DNA of 34,263 nt from Runella sp. Its GTDB lineage: Bacteria > Bacteroidota > Bacteroidia > Cytophagales > Spirosomataceae. The position numbers were made by a program, and so were the translations under genes. A model generated the notes under the pieces. The model worked only from the letters and a program-made list of their open reading frames with translations, had not been told where the DNA came from and made no database searches. The stretch is from positions 1 to 34,263 of the forward strand of contig JALQYJ010000046.1 of the NCBI GenBank assembly GCA_023254175.1, written 5' to 3'. Below, one piece after another: positions 25,649-32,765 of the stretch. Positions within the stretch are counted from its first letter, which is position 1. Every line of letters starts with the position of its first letter.

Positions 25649-26347
25649 TTACGGCAGATATTTCAAAAATTCGTTTTTTGTGCTGTCTTCTTGGAATTTG
25701 CCGCCGTAAAACGCCGTCACTGTCGAGCTAGCATCGTCTTGTACCCCGCGAGACGCTACGCATAAGTGTTTAGCGTCCATTACGATAGCTACGTCTTCGG
25801 TTTCAAGAATTTGTTGTAACTCTTTGGCAATCTGTACCGTAAGGCGCTCTTGTACTTGCGGGCGCTTGGCAAAATATTGCACAATACGGTTTAGCTTCGA
25901 AAGTCCAATCACTTTCCCACTCGAAATGTAAGCCACGTGCGCTTTGCCAAAAATAGGAACAAAGTGGTGCTCGCAGTTGGAGTAAAAACTGATGTCTTTT
26001 TCTACCAACATTTCGTTGTATTTATACTTATTTTCAAAGAGCGTCGCCTTAGGCTTATTGGCAGGGTTTAAACCCGAAAATAGCTCTTTTACGTACATTT
26101 TTGCTACGCGATGCGGCGTTCCGTTTAGGCTGTCGTCGGTGAGGTCAAGACCGAGAATTTCCATGATAGAACGGAAATGACTTTCGATTTTAGCTACTTT
26201 TTCTACGTCGCTCAGTTCAAAAGCATCCTCGCGCAGAGGGGTATTATAAGCACTAAATACGTGGTCATCTCCCCAGTCGTCGATGTTGAGTTCACCCAAA
26301 TCTGCATGGTTAGGCAGGGTATTCCACAAAGTTTCGTTCTGTTTCAT
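25649..26347 (-). CDS. folE: GTP cyclohydrolase I
   Basis: This cytosolic enzyme converts GTP to 7,8-dihydroneopterin triphosphate, the first step to folate and biopterin. The 232-residue protein has the zinc ligands C125 and H128 in NCEHHF and C196 in KHLCVASRGV, plus GTPHRVAKMYV, VIGLSKLNRIV and TVTAFYGGKF. About 45 extra N-terminal residues precede the conserved core. Its start lies inside the upstream ptpS gene (38-bp overlap), and the next Met is at position 62 within the core, so the overlap is real. The two proteins are therefore made from one transcript. Confidence 0.96.
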   Translation of the reverse strand: MKQNETLWNTLPNHADLGELNIDDWGDDHVFSAYNTPLREDAFELSDVEKVAKIESHFRSIMEILGLDLTDDSLNGTPHRVAKMYVKELFSGLNPANKPKATLFENKYKYNEMLVEKDISFYSNCEHHFVPIFGKAHVAYISSGKVIGLSKLNRIVQYFAKRPQVQERLTVQIAKELQQILETEDVAIVMDAKHLCVASRGVQDDASSTVTAFYGGKFQEDSTKNEFLKYLP

Positions 26348-26726
26348 ATAGTCGAATTTTCAAATCGAGCGACTCAGCTAAGTGCTCACGTAATAGATTA
26401 AAAATGACAATTGCGATATTCTCTGCGCTGGGGTTTATATGTTTAAACTCCTCAGTGTCAAGATTTAGATTTTTATGGTCAAACTTGATTAAAACCGTTT
26501 GTTCGATTAAATCATTCAACCATTTCAAATCTACAACGTAGCCAGTGTCAGGATTTACTTCACCCGTCACTTGCACAATCAGCTCGTAGTTGTGTCCATG
26601 GTAATTGGGGTAATTACATTTACCAAAGACGCGCGAATTTTCCTCATCCGACCATGTTGGATTGTTCAGACGATGTGCGGCGTTGAAGTGTGCCTTCCGA
26701 AACACCGCCACTCGTGGGTTGCTCAT
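26310..26726 (-). CDS. 6-pyruvoyl-tetrahydropterin synthase family protein
   Basis: The start at 26726 (MSNPRVAVFRKAHFNAAHRL) is chosen; the open frame to 26825 adds 33 residues unlike the family. The 138-residue protein has the zinc histidines H18 in HFNAAH and H43/H45 in YHGHNYEL, and a catalytic Cys37 in GKCNYPNYHGHNY. The spacing C-x5-HGH is that of eukaryotic-type PTPS (PTPS-II), which make 6-pyruvoyltetrahydropterin, whereas QueD enzymes normally have C-x3-HGH. DHKNLN and ETERNFVEYPA complete the site. With folE overlapping downstream, the pair would make 6-pyruvoyltetrahydropterin from GTP; a QueD role is the alternative. Confidence 0.88.
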   Translation of the reverse strand: MSNPRVAVFRKAHFNAAHRLNNPTWSDEENSRVFGKCNYPNYHGHNYELIVQVTGEVNPDTGYVVDLKWLNDLIEQTVLIKFDHKNLNLDTEEFKHINPSAENIAIVIFNLLREHLAESLDLKIRLYETERNFVEYPA

Positions 26727-27212
26727 AAAATAAAAGTATGTTCTGTTGTTGGGTTTACGTACGCGCCGAGGAGCCGTCAGAAAGTTTGTCTGCAACACCC
26801 TATCGACCGTTGGGCATGGTACCAATTAGCCCGAAGGTATGTATCGTTTGTCAACATGATATTTAACACTTGTACATCTGAAATAGTTTTGAAATAATAA
26901 CAAGAACCTTGTAAATACATGTGACGTTTTTTTTATAATATTGAAAATGAGTATGTTAACAAATAGATAAAATGGTGCGCTTTTAATTCTATGGTAAACG
27001 ATGCCCCTTTAAAGAAAATACAGTAATCGAGGCTTGCTCAAGAAGAGATTAAATCACGAGGTCTATTCTATTGTTATATCTAAAAAAACAGGTCTACAAA
27101 GCTGCTTATTTTCAGGTGTTCAACCCGAATAAATGTTAGTTTTGCGTTTTCAATACCTGTAAAAAGGTAGGTATAAGCAAACCGAAGGGTCGAAAAACAC
27201 GTTAATAGTAAC
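26727..27212. other. 486-bp gap between ptpS and glnS
   Basis: This AT-rich divergent intergenic region has no ORF with family-like sequence. Its right end carries the glnS promoter candidate. On the minus strand just before ptpS, TACTTTTA is one base off a -7 box. I see no tRNA, riboswitch fold or long inverted repeat in it. Confidence 0.5.
27137..27144 (+). promoter_or_regulatory. Candidate glnS -7 box
   Basis: TAGTTTTG matches TAnnTTTG exactly, about 70 bases before the glnS start. The -33 position holds only a weak TGTT match. The leader that follows is A-rich with no Shine-Dalgarno sequence. Confidence 0.4.
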
Positions 27213-28895
27213 ATGAGTGAAATTGCCAAAGAATCCACCGAAGAGAAATCGCTGAACTTCATCGAACAAATCATTGAAGAAGACATCCGTACGGGTAAAC
27301 ACGAAGGCCGCATCCTAACGCGTTTTCCACCCGAACCCAATGGGTATTTGCACATTGGGCACGCCAAATCCATCTGCCTTAACTTTGGAGTAGCCCAGAA
27401 ATACGGAGGAGGAACTAATTTACGTTTCGACGACACGAACCCCGTGACGGAGGATACCGAATACGTAGAATCTATTAAAAATGATGTTCAATGGCTTGGT
27501 TTTCAGTGGGTAAATGAGTTTTATGCGTCTGATTATTTTGAACAACTTTACGCATTTGCCATTGATTTAATCAAAAAAGGATTGGCCTATGTAGATGATT
27601 CTACTTCGGAGCAAATTGCTTCGATGAAAGGAACTCCTACCGAGCCAGGAACCAACAGCCCATTCCGTGACCGAAGTGTGGAAGAGAATTTGGCGTTGTT
27701 TGAGCAAATGAAGAATGGTGAATTTGCCGAAGGCTCTCGTACACTTCGCGCCAAAATCGACATGGCAGCACCAAACATGATTATGCGCGACCCCGTCATC
27801 TACCGCATAAAATTTGCCCACCACCACCGCACAGGCGACAAATGGTGCATTTACCCGATGTACGATTTTGCCCACGGTCAGTCGGACTCAATCGAACAAA
27901 TTACACATTCGATTTGTACTTTGGAGTTTATTCCTCACCGCGACCTGTACGATTGGTGCATTGATAAATTAGAAATTTTCCCTTCAAAACAATACGAGTT
28001 TGCACGCCTCAACCTGACTTATACCGTCATGAGCAAGCGTAAATTGTTACAACTTGTCAACGAGGCGCACGTTACGGGCTGGGACGACCCACGGATGCCA
28101 ACCATTTCGGGACTTCGCCGTCGTGGCTATACGCCGGAGTCGATTCGTGAGTTTTGCGACCGTATTGGCATTGCTCGTCGCGATAACCTTATTGACGTAA
28201 GCTTGTTGGAATTTTGCGTTCGTGAGCACCTCAATAAAATCGCTCAACGTCGAATGGTAGTACTCGACCCGCTCAAAGTGGTTATTACTAACTTCCCCGA
28301 AGATACCGTTGAGCTTTGCCTGAGCGAAAACAACCCCGAAGACCCTAACGGGGGAATGCGTGAAGTACCTTTTAGCAGAGAAGTGTATATCGAACGGGAG
28401 GACTTTATGGAAAATCCACCCAAAAAATACTTCCGTTTGGCCGTAGGTCAAATGGTGCGACTAAAGAGTGCGTACATTATTCGATGTGATGAGGCAATCA
28501 AAGATGAAGCAGGAAATGTCGTTGAGTTACGTTGTTCTTACATTGAAAACAGCAAGAGTGGCAGCGATACTTCAGGCATCAATGTCAAAGGAACGCTACA
28601 TTGGGTGTCAGTATCGGAGGCGTTACCTATCGAAATTCGCCAGTACGACCGTCTTTTCAAAGTGGAAGACTTGTCATCGGCCGAAGGCGATTTCAAAGAC
28701 CATATCAACCCCAACTCGTTGGAAGTGATAACGGGGTATGCCGAGCCGTCGCTTAAAGAAGCAACGCTAGACACCAAAATCCAGTTTGTTCGTAAAGGTT
28801 ATTTCTGTTTAGATACCGATGCTACTCCCGAAAAGCTTATTTTCAACCGAACAGTAGGGTTGAAGGATACGTGGGGAAAAGTAGCAGGAAAATAA
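27213..28895 (+). CDS. glnS: Glutaminyl-tRNA synthetase
   Basis: This class I synthetase charges tRNA-Gln directly. The 560-residue protein begins with an acidic lead and then [16 protein letters not shown], which contains the HIGH motif, and LRFDDTNP. The KMSKS-type loop is [11 protein letters not shown]. The Gln-specific blocks [20 protein letters not shown] and [16 protein letters not shown] are intact, and the C-terminal beta-barrel anticodon domain follows (about 340-560, ending [13 protein letters not shown]). The length is typical of bacterial GlnRS. A strong terminator lies 18 bp after the stop, so it is probably a single-gene transcript. Confidence 0.97.
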   Translation: MSEIAKESTEEKSLNFIEQIIEEDIRTGKHEGRILTRFPPEPNGYLHIGHAKSICLNFGVAQKYGGGTNLRFDDTNPVTEDTEYVESIKNDVQWLGFQWVNEFYASDYFEQLYAFAIDLIKKGLAYVDDSTSEQIASMKGTPTEPGTNSPFRDRSVEENLALFEQMKNGEFAEGSRTLRAKIDMAAPNMIMRDPVIYRIKFAHHHRTGDKWCIYPMYDFAHGQSDSIEQITHSICTLEFIPHRDLYDWCIDKLEIFPSKQYEFARLNLTYTVMSKRKLLQLVNEAHVTGWDDPRMPTISGLRRRGYTPESIREFCDRIGIARRDNLIDVSLLEFCVREHLNKIAQRRMVVLDPLKVVITNFPEDTVELCLSENNPEDPNGGMREVPFSREVYIEREDFMENPPKKYFRLAVGQMVRLKSAYIIRCDEAIKDEAGNVVELRCSYIENSKSGSDTSGINVKGTLHWVSVSEALPIEIRQYDRLFKVEDLSSAEGDFKDHINPNSLEVITGYAEPSLKEATLDTKIQFVRKGYFCLDTDATPEKLIFNRTVGLKDTWGKVAGK

Positions 28896-28912
28896 ATTGC
28901 TGAAGTTATCAT

Positions 28913-28953
28913 AAAAACGGCATCGCGGCTTTGAAAGTTGCGATGCCGTTTTT
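28913..28953 (+). terminator. Intrinsic terminator of glnS
   Basis: A perfect 14-bp stem (arms AAAAACGGCATCGC at 28913-28926 and its complement at 28940-28953, 13-base loop) runs into a T stretch through 28954. It begins 18 bp after the glnS stop and separates glnS from the two-component genes. Confidence 0.88.
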
Positions 28954-29001
28954 TGTGGTTAAATTGCAAAAGAATGCTTTGGAAAAAGCCTTAATAAAGC
29001 T

Positions 29002-29694
29002 ATGAGGAAAATTCTGTTAGTAGAAGACGAAGTTAACGTAGTGAGCTTTATCAAAAAGGGCTTGACAGAGGAGAATTTTGAAGTGTCGGTTGCGCTAGAT
29101 GGCAACACAGGCATTCAGATGGCCTCCAAAGGCGAGTACGATTTGATTATTCTTGATATCATGCTTCCCGATAAAAATGGGATTGATGTTTGTAGAGAGC
29201 TGAGAAACAGTCAAGTACAGGTACCTATTTTGTTTTTGACCGCGCTCAATACGGCAGATAATATTGCCCTAGGGTTAAATTCAGGAGCCGATGATTATCT
29301 GGCTAAACCGTTTAAATTTATTGAGCTTGTAGCCCGCGTAAAGGCCCTCTTACGCCGAGCTAATCAAGGAGGGGGAGAAATAAAAAGTAAGGAAAATCTG
29401 TACGTAGTTGCTAATCTAAAGGTAGACGATACGTCCAAAACGGTAGAGCGCAACGGCGAACTAATTTCGTTGACCGCTACGGAGTATCGGTTGCTGGTGA
29501 CGTTGATAAAAAATAAAGGTAAAGTGTTGTCGAGGGTGGATTTATTGGAAAGTGCGTGGGACATTAACTTTAATTTGGCTACCAACGTCGTTGATGTATA
29601 CATCAATTATTTACGTAAAAAGCTTGATTCGGCCTATGAACCTAAGTTGATTCATACTGTTATTGGAATGGGGTATGTATTACGAGAAGCATGA
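29002..29694 (+). CDS. OmpR/PhoB-family response regulator
   Basis: The receiver domain (1-120) has acidic pocket E8/D9, phosphoacceptor D52 in IILDIMLPDKNG, T80 in LFLTAL and K102 in YLAKPFKF. The winged-helix DNA-binding domain (about 130-230) has LTATEYRLLVTLIKNKGKVLSR and the VDVYINYLRKKLD recognition region, ending IHTVIGMGYVL. At 230 residues it is a standard member. Its stop overlaps the kinase start by 4 bp (ATGA), so the two are translationally coupled and cognate. Confidence 0.95.
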   Translation: MRKILLVEDEVNVVSFIKKGLTEENFEVSVALDGNTGIQMASKGEYDLIILDIMLPDKNGIDVCRELRNSQVQVPILFLTALNTADNIALGLNSGADDYLAKPFKFIELVARVKALLRRANQGGGEIKSKENLYVVANLKVDDTSKTVERNGELISLTATEYRLLVTLIKNKGKVLSRVDLLESAWDINFNLATNVVDVYINYLRKKLDSAYEPKLIHTVIGMGYVLREA

Positions 29695-31064
29695 AAACTC
29701 AACTAAAGATCGCCCTTTTTCTCATTTTCACGAACAGCTTAATGCTACTGCTGTTTGGAGGCAGTATTTACTATTTCCTTTACAACTATTCTTACGCAGA
29801 TTTTTACAAACGGCTTGAAACCCGCGCTAAGATTGCGGCAAAGTATAATTTTGAAGCCGATAAAATCAATGCCGAATCGTTTAAAATCATTCGAAGTGAA
29901 CACCTCGAAAAATTATCGGCAGAAAAAGAATACCTCTACCGAGTCGATGAAAATAATAACCTTGCTCTTACTGCCAAAAAATCAGGTTTACCGCTAAATT
30001 TTTTGGCAGACATAGTGAAAAATGGCAAAGCAACCCGTCAGGTAGACGAAACTTTTTTTACTGGGATTCGCCACGGTAGCCATCAAAATACGTACATAGT
30101 GGTAGTATCGGCCAAAAACTACTATGCCTCCAATCACCTGTTGTTTATGCGCAACGTCATCTTGTTGGGTATTTTGCTAATTGCTGTCATTACGACCTAT
30201 CTTTCCTTCTTTTTTTCGAAACGAATCTTCGACCCCATCAAGCACATTACTGACCGAGTAAAGCAAATTAGCACGGACAATATCCACCTTCGAATTGAAG
30301 AAAAGGGCAACGATGCTGAGATAAGCCAGTTGATTTCGACTTTTAACGACCTCCTAAACCGCCTAGAAACGGCTTTTGAAACGCAAAAAAACTTCGTTAG
30401 CAATGCCTCGCATGAATTTGGCACCCCTCTCACTTCTATCATGGGTGAAGCCGAGGTGATGCTGATGAAACAACGTTCCCCTGAGGAATACCAGCAGTCG
30501 TTGGTGAGTATTTTGGGACAGGCGGAGCGCCTCAATCAAATAACGCAAACGTTGCTGTATTTGGCCCAAACAGGATATTCAAACAATCGTATTAATTTTC
30601 AAATTTTACGTACCGACGACCTGATTTGGCAAGTCAAAGAGATGATTGATAAGCTCAATCCTAAGAATAATATCCAGGTGGACTTTAGCCTACTGCCCGA
30701 AAACCCCAAAAAATTGAAAGTGATGGGTAATCGGCAATTGCTTTCGCTTGCATTCATGAATATTTTGACCAATGCCTGTAAATACTCCAACAATAAACCT
30801 GTTGTGGTAACTATTGCTTCTAGCGACGAACAAGTGTTTTTGGCCATTTCGGACGAAGGTATTGGGATTCCTGCTTCTGAGTTAACCTTTATTTATGACC
30901 CGTTTTTTAGAGCATCCAATACGCGTAATTTTGAAGGTTATGGCATTGGCTTGCCGCTGACCCGAAACATTATCAAGATGCACAACGGACACTTGCATAT
31001 CAGCTCGACGGTCAACGAAGGAACAACGGTTCAAATTAAACTTCCTCTAGCTAAAATTCCGTAA
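29691..31064 (+). CDS. Sensor histidine kinase
   Basis: The 457-residue membrane kinase has TM helices at about 7-31 and 151-173 flanking a ~120-residue periplasmic sensor domain of no recognised family. HAMP follows (FDPIKHITDRVKQI). The dimerisation domain carries phospho-acceptor H241 in SNASHEFGTPLTS, where Gly replaces the usual Arg/Lys of the HExxxP motif. The ATPase has an N-box (MNILTNACKYSNN), a G1 box (ISDEGIGIP), an F-box (YDPFFRASN) and a G2 box (GYGIGLPLTR). It partners the response regulator encoded immediately upstream. The stimulus cannot be read from sequence. Confidence 0.93.
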   Translation: MKTQLKIALFLIFTNSLMLLLFGGSIYYFLYNYSYADFYKRLETRAKIAAKYNFEADKINAESFKIIRSEHLEKLSAEKEYLYRVDENNNLALTAKKSGLPLNFLADIVKNGKATRQVDETFFTGIRHGSHQNTYIVVVSAKNYYASNHLLFMRNVILLGILLIAVITTYLSFFFSKRIFDPIKHITDRVKQISTDNIHLRIEEKGNDAEISQLISTFNDLLNRLETAFETQKNFVSNASHEFGTPLTSIMGEAEVMLMKQRSPEEYQQSLVSILGQAERLNQITQTLLYLAQTGYSNNRINFQILRTDDLIWQVKEMIDKLNPKNNIQVDFSLLPENPKKLKVMGNRQLLSLAFMNILTNACKYSNNKPVVVTIASSDEQVFLAISDEGIGIPASELTFIYDPFFRASNTRNFEGYGIGLPLTRNIIKMHNGHLHISSTVNEGTTVQIKLPLAKIP

Positions 31065-31156
31065 AATTTTTATTTCTTATCAAATTCTAATCTCCTTCTT
31101 AATTCATTCTTAGGTATGAGTGGCACCTTTGCTTTACTTTTAATCAACAACAAGCA

Positions 31157-31660
31157 ATGGTAAAGACAATAGCAGTACCAATAGATTTTAGGGTAGATTC
31201 CTTAAATGCCCTCCGACTAGCGCTGAATACAATTCACACCGGCAAAGTCAATGTGGTATTGATATATGCTCAAACGCCACTTGATTCCATCACAGACTTG
31301 TTGTTTTATTCGCCTTCGGAGGTGATTAGTTCGTTAAAATCTAAAGAGTTTGAGGCTGCGATTTCTATAATAAAAAATAGATACGAATCGCTTCTTAACC
31401 ACATTAGTATCGAATTGTTTCAAGGTTTTGGTATGCGTTCGGTGCATAATTTTTTAGAAGTACATAAAATAGACGAAGTGTTTTTTTTCAAGAATTATAC
31501 ACTTCAACCTCCTAAAAAGGGATTTGATCCTGTACCATTACTAAAAAAATCAGGTGTTTCTTACCAAGAAGTAGGGACAGAAATGGAAGATTTTTCGCGC
31601 GAAACTAAGGCATTAAACACACTTTTCAATGATTTAGTGATTGAAATAGCCAATCATTGA
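31157..31660 (+). CDS. UspA-like (HUP-fold) small protein
   Basis: The 167-residue protein begins VKTIAVPIDFRVDSLNALRLAL, and NVVLIYAQTPLDSITDLLF follows, matching the first strands of the universal stress protein fold (conserved Asp after the first strand). The C-terminal G-x2-G-x9-G-[ST] ATP-binding loop of typical UspA proteins is not visible, so it is a diverged, probably non-ATP-binding member. It lies 92 bp downstream of the kinase, where GGCACCTTTGC resembles an imperfect -7 box. It could be part of the same regulon. Confidence 0.55.
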   Translation: MVKTIAVPIDFRVDSLNALRLALNTIHTGKVNVVLIYAQTPLDSITDLLFYSPSEVISSLKSKEFEAAISIIKNRYESLLNHISIELFQGFGMRSVHNFLEVHKIDEVFFFKNYTLQPPKKGFDPVPLLKKSGVSYQEVGTEMEDFSRETKALNTLFNDLVIEIANH

Positions 31661-31702
31661 TGTATATTATAGATTGACCCACGCGTGATTCGATCGGCAT
31701 TT

Positions 31703-32716
31703 TTACAATTTCGTAGAAATGCCGATTTTTTTAAACTGCCACTTTTCGCATTCTTGAGCGCCAAGGTTTCTTTTAAAACGCGCAAGGCTGTTTTTGGACA
31801 GTCCAGTGGCATCAACCGATATGCCTAAGTCTAAAATAGTGATGCCCTCTTTTTGGGAAAACTCGTACAAACCTTTGGTTAATAACACTGAGGGGCTGTA
31901 TGGCCGATAGGTTAGATTGTCGGCGGGGCAGAAGAGATACAATACTTTTTTCCCAACACGGACTGTTAGTCCTAGCGAGGCAACTTCTTTCCCATTTTTG
32001 ACACAAAATACCCGAAAAGATTCAGGACAAACCGCCAACCAATGTTGTAGCTGATCTTTCCGAAAGGACAGCGAGTAGCCGAGTCGTTCGCGGTTATGGG
32101 CAATAAATTGATAAACTTGTTCGGCATCAGGGGATTTCCATTCCTGAAATCGAAAGCCTCCTTGTAGACACTTTCGTAAGCGCCGCCGCTCGGAGGCGTG
32201 AAGGGCTGTCTCAAACGGCTGCGAGGTTACTGAAAGGTAGTGATTGATAGAGGACTGACTTAGCTGAAAACCATGCCGTACTAATCCGCGCTTAATAAAC
32301 GAACTACGGGTAGGATGATAACAGTTGGGATAATGACGAATCGACAACGACTTGATGCCTTGCGATACGGCAAACGATTCGATGGAGTTTAACCAAACAC
32401 TAAAATCGGCATGACTGACAACTTCAGCTACTTCAAACGATCCAAACGAGGCTCGCAGCGGGCTAATCCCTTGTTGATTTTGGACAAATAGATGAAAAAA
32501 GCCGTACAACTCTTGTTGGGTGTCGGCATCCGTAAGTACAAAAGTATATACTTGGTCAGCCTGCTGATGAATAACATGCAAAGGCGTGTTGAAGAGCCAA
32601 GGCGACCAACGACACCGAAAACGGGAGATTGCAGCGGGGTCGTTGATGAACACCAACGAAGAAAAAGTCCGAGGAATCGTGGCCTGAACCTTATTTTTCA
32701 GAAGAAGGTGTGTCAT
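31703..32716 (-). CDS. GNAT/FemAB-like acyltransferase superfamily protein
   Basis: I start the 337-residue protein at 32716 (MTHLLLKNKVQATIPRTF); the frame to 32746 would contain a -7 box. It has two halves. Residues about 40-170 include GISPLRASFGSFE and IKSLSIRHYPNCY. Residues about 175-320 show the GNAT-like run FRVFCVKNGKEVASLGLTV...VLYLFCPAD...SPSVLLTKGLYEFSQKEG...LDLGIS. This arrangement is typical of the FemAB/lipid II-aminoacyl or peptidoglycan-bridge-type double GNAT fold, but the donor and acceptor are unknown. It is divergent from the ABC-F gene. Confidence 0.65.
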   Translation of the reverse strand: MTHLLLKNKVQATIPRTFSSLVFINDPAAISRFRCRWSPWLFNTPLHVIHQQADQVYTFVLTDADTQQELYGFFHLFVQNQQGISPLRASFGSFEVAEVVSHADFSVWLNSIESFAVSQGIKSLSIRHYPNCYHPTRSSFIKRGLVRHGFQLSQSSINHYLSVTSQPFETALHASERRRLRKCLQGGFRFQEWKSPDAEQVYQFIAHNRERLGYSLSFRKDQLQHWLAVCPESFRVFCVKNGKEVASLGLTVRVGKKVLYLFCPADNLTYRPYSPSVLLTKGLYEFSQKEGITILDLGISVDATGLSKNSLARFKRNLGAQECEKWQFKKIGISTKL

Positions 32717-32735
32717 TCGTTCGTGTGTTATCAGG

Positions 32736-32743
32736 CAAAGATA
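32736..32743 (-). promoter_or_regulatory. Candidate -7 box of the GNAT/FemAB-like gene
   Basis: The minus strand reads TATCTTTG, an exact TAnnTTTG, 19 bases before the chosen start at 32716. No -33 TTG is found at the usual spacing. It supports the shorter start. Confidence 0.38.
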
Positions 32744-32753
32744 CAAAAACCGC

Positions 32754-32761
32754 TAACTTTG
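32754..32761 (+). promoter_or_regulatory. Candidate -7 box of the ABC-F gene
   Basis: TAACTTTG matches TAnnTTTG exactly and ends 4 bases before the ABC-F ATG at 32766. If used, the mRNA would be leaderless or nearly so. It lies back-to-back with the divergent box at 32736-32743, only 10 bp away. Confidence 0.35.
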
Positions 32762-32765
32762 TAGC

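Noticed and set aside
26991-27080. Short plus-strand reading MVNDAPLKKIQ, a stop, then SRLAQEEIKSRGLFYCYI
   Set aside because: It looks slightly protein-like but is only 29 codons with an internal stop, matches no family I know, and has no supporting start signals.
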